Below, in pieces: positions 36,394 through 45,643 of a DNA stretch of 64,000 bases (position 1 is its first letter; every line of letters begins with the position of its first letter). Location: assembly GCF_000317085.1 (NCBI RefSeq), contig NC_019702.1, positions 3,440,394-3,504,393 of the forward strand. The letters run 5' to 3'. The translations under genes were made by a program, and so were the position numbers. This DNA is from Synechococcus sp. PCC 7502 (GTDB lineage Bacteria; Cyanobacteriota; Cyanobacteriia; Pseudanabaenales; Pseudanabaenaceae). The notes below the pieces were generated by a model. It worked only from the letters and a program-made list of their open reading frames with translations, ran no database searches and was not told the origin of the DNA.

Positions 36394-37299
36394 ATGTGGT
36401 CAGTAATTATTCCCACTTACAATCGCCTGCCGATTTTACAGAAATGTTTATTGGCGATGGAACATCAGGATTTTAATGGGGATTATGAGATTTTGGTAAT
36501 TGATGATGGTTCTACGGACGATACGATCGCCTGGGTTCAAGCTAACCAAGAAATAAATCTACCCCATGTCAGGCTGTTACAACAAAATCATCAAGGAGCC
36601 GCCGCAGCCCGCAATTTGGGTATAGAGAAAGCCTTAGGGGAAATAGTTGTCTTTATTGATAGCGATTTGGTTGTCACTGAGCAGTTTTTATCTGCCCATG
36701 CTGAGGCTTTACAAAATCATCCCCGAGCTTTTACCTACGGTACCGTAATCAATACTGCCAATTTTGATGAACCCACCTCAACTAAATTCAAACTTACGGA
36801 TATTTCCAATGCTTTTTTTGCTACAGGTAACGTAGCGATCGCCCGTCATTGGTTAATTGAAGCGGGAATGTTTGATTTGCAATTTAAGCAGTACGGCTGG
36901 GAGGACTTAGAACTGGGCGTAAGACTTAAAAATTTGGGCTTAAAACTCATTAAATGCCCACAGGCAATCGGCTATCACTGGCATCCAGCTTTTAACTTAG
37001 CTCAACTACCTCACCTAATCGATCAAGAACAGCAACGCGGCAGAATGGGTGTAATTTTCTACAAAAAGCATCCGACTTGGGAGGTAAAGATGATGATCCA
37101 AATGACTTGGATTCACCGTTTGCTGTGGGGAACCTTAACTTTGGGGGGGCTGATCAATGAGCGATCGCTCCAACCATTATTAAGCTGGTTAATCAATCAA
37201 GGCAAACCCCAACTAGCATTAGAAGTTGCTCGTATATTTTTGAATTGGTATAATGTACAAAGTGTCTATGCTGCTTACAATTTAGAACATCAAAGCTAG
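36394..37299 (+). CDS. Glycosyltransferase family 2
   Basis: The 301-residue protein has the GT-A fold: WSVIIPTYNRLPILQKCL, EILVIDDGSTDDTIAWV, GAAAARNLGIEKALGEIVVF, the DxD-like IDSDLVV and GWEDLELGVRL, the acceptor-side ED motif. It transfers a sugar from a nucleotide donor, probably for surface polysaccharide; donor and acceptor are unknown. ATG at 36394. It is followed by a possible terminator. Confidence 0.9.
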   Translation: MWSVIIPTYNRLPILQKCLLAMEHQDFNGDYEILVIDDGSTDDTIAWVQANQEINLPHVRLLQQNHQGAAAARNLGIEKALGEIVVFIDSDLVVTEQFLSAHAEALQNHPRAFTYGTVINTANFDEPTSTKFKLTDISNAFFATGNVAIARHWLIEAGMFDLQFKQYGWEDLELGVRLKNLGLKLIKCPQAIGYHWHPAFNLAQLPHLIDQEQQRGRMGVIFYKKHPTWEVKMMIQMTWIHRLLWGTLTLGGLINERSLQPLLSWLINQGKPQLALEVARIFLNWYNVQSVYAAYNLEHQS

Positions 37300-37358
37300 A
37301 AAATGGACAAATCAGAGGTTAGTTTCTGCGATTTTTATATTCTTTTACTCAAAGACAA

Positions 37359-37414
37359 AAGCTAAGAGGTTCTCTATTACAGACTACTTTCTCCTAGCTT
37401 CTTTTGTTTTTTTG
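37359..37414 (+). terminator. Candidate intrinsic terminator after the glycosyltransferase gene
   Basis: AAGCTAAGAG near 37359 pairs with CTCCTAGCTT at 37391-37400 with a bulge, followed by a T-rich run (CTTTTGTTTTTTT). The loop is about 22 bases, longer than ideal. Confidence 0.4.
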
Positions 37415-37475
37415 GCATTGCGTTTTATATTAAATTATGCTTCTTTAAGCAGTCTTGGTTACTACTTTGCATAAA

Positions 37476-37601
37476 TTAACCTTGGCGGGCTTTAAATTTA
37501 GGGTTGCTCTTGCAAATAACATAGACTTTGCCACGACGACGCACAATCTTACAGTCTTTATGGCGAGTTTTGGCGGATTTCAGAGAACTGAGAACTTTCA
37601 T
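37476..37601 (-). CDS. rpmJ: Ribosomal protein L36, YkgO-like zinc-ligand-poor form
   Basis: A 41-residue basic protein: [20 protein letters not shown] then [20 protein letters not shown] and G. The [17 protein letters not shown] start and CKSNPxFKA end are those of the alternative L36 (YkgO type). Canonical L36 binds zinc with Cys-Cys-Cys-His; here one of the first two Cys and the His are replaced (KDCK; NPKF), so zinc is probably not bound. It is part of the 50S subunit. Located 52 bases downstream of ruvC on the same strand. Confidence 0.88.
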   Translation of the reverse strand: MKVLSSLKSAKTRHKDCKIVRRRGKVYVICKSNPKFKARQG

Positions 37602-37653
37602 GGCTTTAGCAGTTTAATTTCAAATAGGCAAACGGTTTATAAGTTTATCATAG

Positions 37654-38127
37654 CTAATACTCAGAAAACAACCAACAGGTTAAAGCGATCGCCAAAGCAT
37701 CACTAGCATCATCAGGTTTAATAGGTTTAGTTAATCCCAATTCCCGCATTACAGCCGTTTGAACTTCTGATTTATCAGCGCCACCATAGCCTGTCAGGGA
37801 TTGCTTAATCTGCGGTGGTGAAAATTCCATAGGCGTAATATTATTTTCTGCCAAGGTCATTAAAATTACTCCCCTTGCCTGCGCCACGCTAATCAAGTTA
37901 CCCATGCGATAAAAAAATAGTTTTTCCATACCGACAATTTCGGGTTGCCATTGCTGACAAAGGGTGTGCATATCCTCATGAATAGTTTTGAGGCGATCTC
38001 CCATCGGTGTATTTTTGGGTGTTTGAATTACTCCATACTCTAATAACTTAGGGGCAGTATCTTTTTCTACATCAATTAGCCCAAATCCCAATATGGCAAT
38101 TCCCGGGTCTAGTCCTAAAATTCGCAC
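37654..38127 (-). CDS. ruvC: Holliday junction resolvase RuvC
   Basis: The 157-residue nuclease has the four acidic active-site positions: ILGLDPGIAILGFGL (Asp7), GMEKLFFYRM (Glu), and KPDDASDALAIALTCW (two Asp). It cuts Holliday junctions together with RuvAB. ATG at 38127. Probably transcribed with the rpmJ gene downstream. Confidence 0.95.
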   Translation of the reverse strand: MRILGLDPGIAILGFGLIDVEKDTAPKLLEYGVIQTPKNTPMGDRLKTIHEDMHTLCQQWQPEIVGMEKLFFYRMGNLISVAQARGVILMTLAENNITPMEFSPPQIKQSLTGYGGADKSEVQTAVMRELGLTKPIKPDDASDALAIALTCWLFSEY

Positions 38128-38384
38128 AGATACACACTTGATAATTAAGCTAAAAATTTAACTAAAAACTAATCTTTACTTGATGCTAACCAAGAAATCA
38201 TAAAGTAATGCCATATAGGGTAAATATGGAGAGACTTTCACTATAGTAGATTCTCCCAGATATTAAAAAAGGGGTAGTAAAGCTGCTACATAATTAATAT
38301 CTTGATTCAAAGCAACACGCCAGTAAGATGCAAGTAGTTATGCAGGAATAAGATATATTCGTTACATAGTCCTACGCAAAATAT

Positions 38385-38990
38385 ATGACTCCCGCCCAAG
38401 AAATTAGTCGACTAGCTGACCTTCTCCCCGCATCTTGGCGGATGGCAACTAAAATTCGTAATCTGGATCAACCACAGGTAATTACTAGTACTCCACTTCT
38501 ACCTTGGGCATCTGTAAGCGAAGTTACAATTAATTTTAAGCTGTGGTCTCAACTGTCACCTACCTGTCAAGACCTTTTATTAATTAGGGAAGTGGCATGG
38601 CGGCAACAGCAAAAATGGTTTACGGTCGGTACATATCAGTTGGTATCTCTTGGGGCAAGCATAGGATTAATAGCTCAGCTATGGCAGTCCGATCCTGTGG
38701 GTATAGTTGCTAGTGGGGGGTTATTAGCGATCGCCATTAGACAGCTTTGGCAAAAAAATCGTAGTAATGAAACTCAGGTGGAAGCCGATACTGAGGCAAT
38801 CAAAGTGGCAATAAAACGGGGCTATGATCAAGCTACTGCTGCTAAAACTTTACTCGAGGCAATACAATCGGTGACTAAGCTAGAAGGACGTAATCCTCCC
38901 GAATTTATAGAGCTACTAAGATGTCAAAATCTACGGGCGATCGCTGGACTTACCAATGTTACGGTACCTGCTGAACTAAGAAGTTACTAA
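38385..38990 (+). CDS. DUF3318-family protein, two membrane helices
   Basis: The 201-residue protein begins EISRLADLLPASWRM and has LVSLGASIGLIAQLWQ and GIVASGGLLAIAIRQLWQ as hydrophobic segments (about residues 86-123), followed by a soluble C-terminal helical part (AIKRGYDQATAAKTLLEAIQ). This matches the cyanobacterial DUF3318 family; its function is unknown. ATG at 38385 is preceded by ATAT-rich sequence without clear ribosome site. Confidence 0.8.
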   Translation: MTPAQEISRLADLLPASWRMATKIRNLDQPQVITSTPLLPWASVSEVTINFKLWSQLSPTCQDLLLIREVAWRQQQKWFTVGTYQLVSLGASIGLIAQLWQSDPVGIVASGGLLAIAIRQLWQKNRSNETQVEADTEAIKVAIKRGYDQATAAKTLLEAIQSVTKLEGRNPPEFIELLRCQNLRAIAGLTNVTVPAELRSY

Positions 38991-39129
38991 ATGAAATCAC
39001 TAAATATTGAAGATTTCTTGATTTTAGAGATTTATTTTTTTGATTTTGGAGATTTATATAGTTGACATCTGCACTTATTAGGTTAATATTCTGGGGATAT
39101 TTAACAAAAGATCAGCGATCGTAAACTGT

Positions 39130-40221
39130 ATGCCAACTTGGGAGTTCTTATTACAAAAAAAGGGTGATAAATCATGGCTACCTTTGGAGTCGCCTACCCT
39201 AGAAATTTTAGAAGGTGAATATCGCCTCGCGGCTAGGTGTGGGTTAGTTAATACTCCCATTGATATTGATATTGATTATTTATCTTATAAAGAAAATGAT
39301 GAACAAGTTGATCAATCTTGGCAGCGTCACTTTACCCGCTTAGTTAATCGCCAAGGTTTGGTTTTAATCATGCCTTTTCTAACTTTTGGGGTCGGCTTTT
39401 GGCAAATTAAATGTCATTTCCGCCAATTTAACGAGTCCATAGTGAAATCACTCAAAATCGAAGTTTTAGAAGCAATCTCCTCTGATATAGACCTTGATTG
39501 GGAAGGGTTTGATACTGAATCTAATGTTATTCAAATCAAGTCACAGGATACTTCAGCTACTCCAGATCAAGAAGATGTCCTAATTGATCCGCTATTGGTA
39601 CTAGAACTAGCCGAACTAGATTTACTCATGGCTGCCCCAATTCAAAATTTTGGTAAAACTCAACTACCAAATCAATTAATTAACCTAGCAGAAACTGAGT
39701 TTGCCGTTAAAGGCACAGCTACCATAGAAATTAGAGGCGAAGCTTATCTTTCTGGCAGTTTGGAAATTGTCCTTAAGCATAAACACACCTATATTTGCCG
39801 CCAACAATTCCTGCATAACACTTCTGATAGTGATTTCTTTAGCTATACCATTGAAATCCCAGAGTTATCAGAGCCGCAAATGTTGACTGGGGAGGTACGA
39901 ATTTATACCCACCAAGCAACGCACGAAGGAATAGATGGGCAGAAATATTTAACTAGTCAAGCCATTCGGGTTAGCTACCAACCTCTAGTCGATCCGTTTC
40001 GGCAATTTCCGCTTCTGCCCTTTGAGAATTTACCTGCCCATGCTCCACGACGTAATATCAAATTCCCTGAGTTACCAGAATTTTTAACTCTAGGCAGAAA
40101 AAATAAAGCTAAAGCTATCCTTGGTAAGCCTAATTCACCATTACCCAACTGGGATGTAACTAGTGCTTTTAAAATCCCAAGTTATGCCGATAGTAATGAT
40201 TTACGCTTTGAATTTGAATAA
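39130..40221 (+). CDS. Cyanobacterial hypothetical protein, beta-rich
   Basis: The 363-residue soluble protein starts MPTWEFLLQKKGDKSWLPLE and shows GEYRLAARCGLVNTPIDIDI, LVLIMPFLTFGVGFWQIKCH, an acidic middle and RGEAYLSGSLEIVLKHKHTY; the many alternating hydrophobic strands suggest Ig-like beta domains. The C-terminal ~70 residues are Pro-rich. I recall similar proteins only as cyanobacterial hypotheticals. Followed after 26 bases by the antiporter gene, so the two may be co-transcribed. Confidence 0.75.
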   Translation: MPTWEFLLQKKGDKSWLPLESPTLEILEGEYRLAARCGLVNTPIDIDIDYLSYKENDEQVDQSWQRHFTRLVNRQGLVLIMPFLTFGVGFWQIKCHFRQFNESIVKSLKIEVLEAISSDIDLDWEGFDTESNVIQIKSQDTSATPDQEDVLIDPLLVLELAELDLLMAAPIQNFGKTQLPNQLINLAETEFAVKGTATIEIRGEAYLSGSLEIVLKHKHTYICRQQFLHNTSDSDFFSYTIEIPELSEPQMLTGEVRIYTHQATHEGIDGQKYLTSQAIRVSYQPLVDPFRQFPLLPFENLPAHAPRRNIKFPELPEFLTLGRKNKAKAILGKPNSPLPNWDVTSAFKIPSYADSNDLRFEFE

Positions 40222-40247
40222 TATTTGAGTAATAAATAATAACCCTA

Positions 40248-41327
40248 ATGTCCATTAAAAAAATTATCTCCTTTGGATTTTTAGTGTTCTTACCAATTTC
40301 GGTTATGGCTGAATACCTGCATTGGGGGGCAATCGCTATTTTTGCAACCTGTTGTCTAGCGATCATTCCTTTAGCTAGTTGGTTAAGTACAGCCACCGAG
40401 GAAATTGCCGTGGTTTTAGGACCAACTCTAGGTGGGCTCATGAATGCGACCTTTGGTAATATCACGGAGTTAATAATTGGTTTAGTGGCATTAAATGCAG
40501 GCTTAGTAGAGGTAGTAAAAGCCAGTATTACGGGGTCAATTTTAGGTAACTTGTTGCTAGTTTTGGGATTAGCAATGTTTTTGGGCGGACTACGCTTTAA
40601 GGAACAGGAATTTCAGCCCATGCTTGCCCGTACTAATGCGTCGGTAATGAATTTAGCGGTTATTTCCCTGTTGATTCCAACGGCAGTTAATTTCACCTCG
40701 GCACGGATTCCTGAAAGTGAGATGCAGCAGCTATCGATCGCCATATCACTGGTCTTAATTTTAGTTTATGGGGCAACTTTGTTATTTTCCATGAAAACCC
40801 ATTCCTATCTTTACGATGTCGGTGTCACTGAAATTGAAGGTGAAGGTGGGAATCCCGAAAAGGTTAATTTGTGGCTGTGGATCGCTGTTCTTTTGGTTTG
40901 CACAGTTCTAGTAGCGATCGAGTCGGAATTTCTTGTTTCCAGCCTAGAAGAAGCAACCGCTAGTTTAGGATTAACCGCTTTATTTACGGGGGTAATTGTC
41001 CTACCAATTGTGGGTAATGCGGCGGAACATACCACTGCCGTAACCGTTGCCTTGAAAAATAAGATGGATTTATCTGTATCTGTGTCTGTCGGTTCCAGTA
41101 TGCAGATTGCTTTATTTGTAGCACCCGCTTTGGTTTTAGGTGGCTATTTTATGGGACAGCCCATGGACTTAAACTTCAACCCTTTTGAATTAGTGGCCGT
41201 AGCAGTATCGGTTTTAATTGTTAACTCCATTAGTTCCGATGGTCGATCTAATTGGCTAGAAGGTCTTTTATTGTTAGCAACCTATGTAATTTTAGGCATA
41301 GCTTTTTATGTTCATCCCATTACCTAG
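40248..41327 (+). CDS. Ca2+/H+ antiporter (CaxA family)
   Basis: The 359-residue membrane protein has the two CAX repeats with LGGLMNATFGNITELIIGLV and VLPIVGNAAEHTTAVTVALK, each with the Glu that binds the cation in GNxxE. About eleven helices. It exports Ca2+ against protons, relevant to calcium and salt tolerance. Length and motifs are normal. Confidence 0.94.
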   Translation: MSIKKIISFGFLVFLPISVMAEYLHWGAIAIFATCCLAIIPLASWLSTATEEIAVVLGPTLGGLMNATFGNITELIIGLVALNAGLVEVVKASITGSILGNLLLVLGLAMFLGGLRFKEQEFQPMLARTNASVMNLAVISLLIPTAVNFTSARIPESEMQQLSIAISLVLILVYGATLLFSMKTHSYLYDVGVTEIEGEGGNPEKVNLWLWIAVLLVCTVLVAIESEFLVSSLEEATASLGLTALFTGVIVLPIVGNAAEHTTAVTVALKNKMDLSVSVSVGSSMQIALFVAPALVLGGYFMGQPMDLNFNPFELVAVAVSVLIVNSISSDGRSNWLEGLLLLATYVILGIAFYVHPIT

Positions 41328-41332
41328 ATGAT

Positions 41333-42487
41333 TTATTTAAGAGCTTTTTTTATGCCTTCTGCTACTCGAGCGATCGCAGTTGCATCCAACTCTGCCCAAA
41401 TTGGCAAACTTAACACCTCTGCCGCCAACAATTCACTGACGGGATTAGTCGGATACTTTCCTTTATATACGGGCAGTAAATCTTGGGGAATTGGATAGTA
41501 AATCATATTACCAATGCCCATTTCCAAAAGGTTTTGAGCCACTTGATCCCGTTTGCCACCAGTAACCCGAATCGTATATTGATGAAAAACATGTCCCGCA
41601 GGAATGGCTGGGGTAATTATATTCGGCACATCGGCTAAAAGTTGATTATAGGTTTCTGCCACCCGTCGCCTTTCTTGATTCCACTGATCAAGGTGAGGTA
41701 GCTTTACGCGGAGAATTGCTGCTTGAATGCTATCCAGGCGGGAGTTGTAACCAAACATTTCATTGTGATAACGCTTTTGGGAACCATGTACTCTTAGCAT
41801 TTGACTTAGTTCAGCAGTGCGATCGCAATTAGTAGTAATAACGCCCCCATCACCATAGGCACCCAGATTTTTGGTCGGAAAAAATGAAAATGCTCCTAAG
41901 TCAGCGATCGCCCCTGTAAATTTATTTTGAATCGAGTTGCGAATTGATGGATCGCATTCATCTTTGCAAATCCCACAATCACCGTAGTATCTAGCTCCAA
42001 AGGACTGCGCGCAATCTTCAATTACCTTTAAGTTATATTCCTTAGCAATTTCCAGAATTTGGGTCATGGCGGCGGGATAACCGAAAAGATGGACGGGCAT
42101 AATTGCCTTAGTACGATCAGTAATTTTGGCTTTAATCAGGCGAGGATTAATATTAAAACTGTTAATATCCACATCCACAAATACGGGAGTTGCGCCCACA
42201 TTACTAATGGATTCCGCTGTGGCAAAAAAACTAAAAGGAGTAGTAATTACTTCATCCCCGTGACCAATGCCCAAAGTTCTTAAGCCAATGATTAAAGCAT
42301 CCGTACCTGAATTAACAGCGATCGCATGTTTAACTCCCAAATAGGTAGCAATCTCTTGCTCTAGTAGCCTTACATCTTCACCGAGAATAAACTGTCCCGA
42401 TTCAAGGACTCGATTAATGGCGGCTTGAATTTCAACTTTAATGCTGTTGTATTGAGGTTTGAGATCGAGGATGGGGATTTTGGACAT
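41333..42487 (-). CDS. DegT/DnrJ/EryC1/StrS-family PLP aminotransferase
   Basis: The 384-residue protein has the family signature: VNSGTDALIIGLRTLGIGHG, TPFSFFATAESI, MPVHLFGYPA, EDCAQSFGARYYG and the PLP lysine Lys206 in SFFPTKNLGAYGDGG. It most likely makes an amino sugar nucleotide for surface polysaccharide. An insertion at about residues 169-190 contains DCGICKDEC, three closely spaced Cys that most family members lack. The start is ATG at 42487. Substrate is unknown. Confidence 0.92.
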   Translation of the reverse strand: MSKIPILDLKPQYNSIKVEIQAAINRVLESGQFILGEDVRLLEQEIATYLGVKHAIAVNSGTDALIIGLRTLGIGHGDEVITTPFSFFATAESISNVGATPVFVDVDINSFNINPRLIKAKITDRTKAIMPVHLFGYPAAMTQILEIAKEYNLKVIEDCAQSFGARYYGDCGICKDECDPSIRNSIQNKFTGAIADLGAFSFFPTKNLGAYGDGGVITTNCDRTAELSQMLRVHGSQKRYHNEMFGYNSRLDSIQAAILRVKLPHLDQWNQERRRVAETYNQLLADVPNIITPAIPAGHVFHQYTIRVTGGKRDQVAQNLLEMGIGNMIYYPIPQDLLPVYKGKYPTNPVSELLAAEVLSLPIWAELDATAIARVAEGIKKALK

Positions 42488-42597
42488 ATTTCATTTTTTA
42501 ACTTACCAAATCATACCAAGATCGATCTCTTTAGTTCCTCTTTTTAATTTGTTTAATTTGTGTTTAGAGAAAGCATTATGAACCGAAAATATGCAGT

Positions 42598-43689
42598 TTA
42601 AACGTTTGCCGTTGCCTCAGTTTTGGCAAAGATCATTCTGCCCGCCGAGGTTTGTAAAGCACTCGTGACTACTACCCGCAACTGCTTGCCCACAAAGGTC
42701 CGTCCGTCCTCAATTACAACCATAGTGCCATCCTCTAGGTACCCTACACCTTGGGTTTGCTCTTTACCTTCCTTGAGAACTTTTAAATTCAAAAAGTCAC
42801 CAGGTAAATAGGTAGGGCGTAGAGCCTGAGCTAGATCGTTAATATTCAGCACCTCAACTTGGTGAAAACTCGCAACTTTATTGAGGTTGTAGTCATTGGT
42901 TACTAAGGTGCCATTAATTTCCTGTGCTAGACGGACAAGCTTGGCATCTACAGTGGCAATATCTTCATAGTCAGCAGGATGAATTTTAATGCGATCGCCA
43001 TACTCATTTCTCAGACTATTTAAAATATCTAAACCTCGGCGACCTCTTACCCGTTTTTGATCGTTGGAACTATCGGCGATGGTTTGAAGTTCTTGAATTA
43101 CAAACTGTGGTACCAGCAATTGTCCTTCTAAAAAACCTGTGTGCATGAGGGTTTCAATTCTGCCATCAATTACACAACTGGTATCCAAAACCTTACTAGC
43201 AGCAGGCTTAAGAGTTCCCTCTGCCAATAGCGAACTTTCGATATTATTGGGACTTATTAAACGCAATAAAGCTCTGCCGTGGGTATCTGAGAGCGTCATG
43301 CCCGTATAGGCAAAAATAATGCTGACCATAATTGCGGTCAAAGGCTTAAAGAAAGAGAAGTCGTCGGGAAAGGGTAGCAAAAATAGCGGTGCCAGTATCA
43401 GATTAGCCAATAATAAGCCCACAACTAAACCCACAGCCCTACTTAACAAAGCCTCAACGGGCATCGAACGCACCTGCGCTTCCAGGCGGCGATAGGTACT
43501 TTGGGCTAACAAACCTAGGATTAACCCTAAAAAGGAACCAACTCCTAACATTACCCAGCGCAACCCTTGGGAGTTAATCTCGGCTAGGGTTTGAATTGGC
43601 AGAAGGTCAACTCCGTGAAACCCAGTGCCTGCGCCTGCAAGAATAAATGAAATAATAATGACGGCATCAATCATGATGGTTGCGGACAA
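42598..43689 (-). CDS. PIN/TRAM-domain membrane protein (YacL family)
   Basis: The 363-residue protein has four N-terminal membrane helices (about residues 5-140), a PIN domain with KVLDTSCVIDGRIETL, GTLVTNDYNLNKVA, and a C-terminal TRAM domain (YLPGDFLNLKVLKEGKEQTQ, GVGYLEDGTMVVIEDGR). This matches the YacL/PIN-TRAM family conserved in cyanobacteria, thought to be a membrane-bound ribonuclease. Not a toxin: it has no antitoxin neighbour. Confidence 0.93.
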   Translation of the reverse strand: MSATIMIDAVIIISFILAGAGTGFHGVDLLPIQTLAEINSQGLRWVMLGVGSFLGLILGLLAQSTYRRLEAQVRSMPVEALLSRAVGLVVGLLLANLILAPLFLLPFPDDFSFFKPLTAIMVSIIFAYTGMTLSDTHGRALLRLISPNNIESSLLAEGTLKPAASKVLDTSCVIDGRIETLMHTGFLEGQLLVPQFVIQELQTIADSSNDQKRVRGRRGLDILNSLRNEYGDRIKIHPADYEDIATVDAKLVRLAQEINGTLVTNDYNLNKVASFHQVEVLNINDLAQALRPTYLPGDFLNLKVLKEGKEQTQGVGYLEDGTMVVIEDGRTFVGKQLRVVVTSALQTSAGRMIFAKTEATANV

Positions 43690-43864
43690 TACCGCTATGT
43701 ATGAATAATTTATGAATATTTAGAGTTTAAGGCGTTATTTTCACAATGCCCAGTCTCTTAAGTGTTTCTCAACTCTATATTCACAATTCTACACAACTCT
43801 ACTGAGATAGAAATGGAGGTAATCCGAAACCATCTAAAAATTACCAGTATTCAGTGTCAAGTAT

Positions 43865-44266
43865 TCAGCGCAGATATAAATAGATCAAATAAGCGATCGC
43901 TATCACTACTAAAGCTGTAAATAGGCAAAATCTCAACCAAAACCAGATAAATTGTGACAATAATCCCCAAAATTTAGGTACCCTAGTGTAGTTCCAGCAA
44001 GGCTTCAGGGATTTTATCTCTTCCCGTTCATAGGCAGAAATTTGGTGCTTAGGCAGAACTTTGTAATGGACTCTAGCAAAGGGTGTCAAGATTTTAATTT
44101 GTTTGTATCTTTGATGTCTTGCCGTTAAACGTCGGCGTAAGTTTACTGCCTTACCCACATAAAATAATCGCCAGAGGGCTGTCATATAATACACCCCAGA
44201 TTCTTCAGGCATTTGGTTTAGGCTAGCGATCGCCCTCGAAGGCAAGAAAAAAATCTTGATTGGCAT
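43865..44266 (-). CDS. GIY-YIG nuclease-domain protein with C-terminal membrane helix
   Basis: The 133-residue protein has a compact GIY-YIG domain: SGVYYMTALWRLFYVGKAVN, LRRRLTARHQRYKQIK, and YEREEIKSLKPCWNYT (catalytic Tyr, Arg and Glu visible). The last ~35 residues (WFWLRFCLFTALVVIAIAYL) form a strong membrane helix, so the nuclease domain should be tethered to a membrane. It is not UvrC (too short). Function unknown. Confidence 0.82.
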   Translation of the reverse strand: MPIKIFFLPSRAIASLNQMPEESGVYYMTALWRLFYVGKAVNLRRRLTARHQRYKQIKILTPFARVHYKVLPKHQISAYEREEIKSLKPCWNYTRVPKFWGLLSQFIWFWLRFCLFTALVVIAIAYLIYLYLR

Positions 44267-44286
44267 ACCCTTAGCTAATTCCTAAT

Positions 44287-44619
44287 CTAACCTCTGGGAG
44301 CATACATAATTACCACCACCCCCAGCAGGGAAATTCCAGCACCTAACAAATCAAAGCGATCGGGTAGTACTCGATCAACTAGCCATCCCCACAAAATCGA
44401 TAAAATAATAAAAACTCCGCCATAGGCAGCATATACCCGCCCAAAATTAGCATCCTGTAGAGTGGGAGCGATCGCATATAACCCTAATAAGACTAAGCCT
44501 AGTCCAGCCCACCAGACGCTCTTACCTGCTCGTAACCACAGCCAAACTAAATAGCCGCCGCTAATTTCTAGTAATCCCGCTAGGACAAAAAACACTAGAG
44601 ATTTAATCAAAAGTTTCAC
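44287..44619 (-). CDS. YnfA-family small membrane protein
   Basis: A 110-residue four-helix protein: [60 protein letters not shown] and a final [20 protein letters not shown]. This matches the UPF0060/YnfA family related to small multidrug-resistance-type transporters. The transported substrate is unknown. Co-directional with the GIY-YIG gene, 20 bases before it. Confidence 0.92.
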   Translation of the reverse strand: MKLLIKSLVFFVLAGLLEISGGYLVWLWLRAGKSVWWAGLGLVLLGLYAIAPTLQDANFGRVYAAYGGVFIILSILWGWLVDRVLPDRFDLLGAGISLLGVVVIMYAPRG

Positions 44620-44731
44620 CTCACACTTGATTTCAAAAGGATTCCTAAATTATTAATTTCCGTTGTAATATTACTAGCTTTTCATTTCTGTAAAGTATGC
44701 AAAAATTTCTTCAAGTAGATCAAAAAACATC

Positions 44732-45643
44732 ATGAATGAAACTTGTCTGCCCAAAAAAGCAACATCTCGGCGTAAATCAAACAACCTTATTTTGCGTCCT
44801 TTCCTTAAATGGGCTGGTGGCAAGAGGCAATTATTGCCCGTCTTAAGACAATACATTCCTAAAAACTTTAGTTCTAGCACCTATTTTGAACCCTTTGTGG
44901 GGGCTGGAGCTCTTCTGTTTGATTTGCAACCCAAAAAAGCAGTTATTAATGATGCAAATAAAGAGCTAATTAACTGCTATCAAACAATCAAAGACAATCC
45001 AGACGAGCTGCTAGAGCTTACTAGAGAGTATCAAAAAAATATATCTAAAGATCGTTACTACGAGTTACGGGAATTAGACCGTAAGCCAGACTTTGAAAAA
45101 CTTAGTAATGTCCAAAGAGCAGCACGAATTATTTACCTAAATAAAACATGCTTTAATGGACTTTTTCGAGTCAATAGTCAGGGTCAATTCAATGTTCCTT
45201 ATGGAGACAATAAAAACCCTATAGTTGCGGATGATGCTGTTATTAAAGCAATAAGTAAGTATTTGAATAATAACAATATTATAATTACAGACAAGGATTT
45301 TAAAGAAGCAGTCTCTACCACAAAAAAAGGTGATTTTATATACTTTGATCCACCCTATGATCCTCTATCAGATTCATCATCTTTTACTGGCTATGATCTA
45401 AGTGGTTTTGGTAAAGATGAGCAACGTCGTCTCAAAGAAGTTTGTGATGAATTAGTCGATAAAGGATGTAAAGTCCTACTTAGCAACTCTTCAACAGATT
45501 TTATTAAAGAGCTTTACAGTGATAAAAATTACTATACATGTCAAGAAGTTAAAGCAAATCGACATATTAATTCTGTTGGAACCAGTCGAGGTAAGATAAA
45601 TGAAATATTAGTTTTTAGTAATTACGATGTCAGAAAAACCTAA
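44732..45643 (+). CDS. DNA adenine methyltransferase, D12 class (Dam/DpnM-like)
   Basis: The 303-residue enzyme has LKWAGGKRQLLP (residues 25-36) and FEPFVGAGALLF as SAM motif, IYLNKTCFNGLFRVNSQGQF, and the catalytic DPPY (206-209). These are class alpha adenine methylases of the Dam/DpnM type, many of which modify GATC. The last 17 bases overlap the restriction gene. This pair is AT-rich, uses more AAT/ATT codons than its neighbours and contains no HIP1 octamer, which suggests acquisition by transfer. ATG at 44732. Confidence 0.9.
   Translation: MNETCLPKKATSRRKSNNLILRPFLKWAGGKRQLLPVLRQYIPKNFSSSTYFEPFVGAGALLFDLQPKKAVINDANKELINCYQTIKDNPDELLELTREYQKNISKDRYYELRELDRKPDFEKLSNVQRAARIIYLNKTCFNGLFRVNSQGQFNVPYGDNKNPIVADDAVIKAISKYLNNNNIIITDKDFKEAVSTTKKGDFIYFDPPYDPLSDSSSFTGYDLSGFGKDEQRRLKEVCDELVDKGCKVLLSNSSTDFIKELYSDKNYYTCQEVKANRHINSVGTSRGKINEILVFSNYDVRKT

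Noticed and set aside
37455-37706. Plus-strand 83-codon frame over the rpmJ region
   Set aside because: It is antisense to a clear ribosomal protein L36 gene and part of ruvC, and shows no protein-like features.
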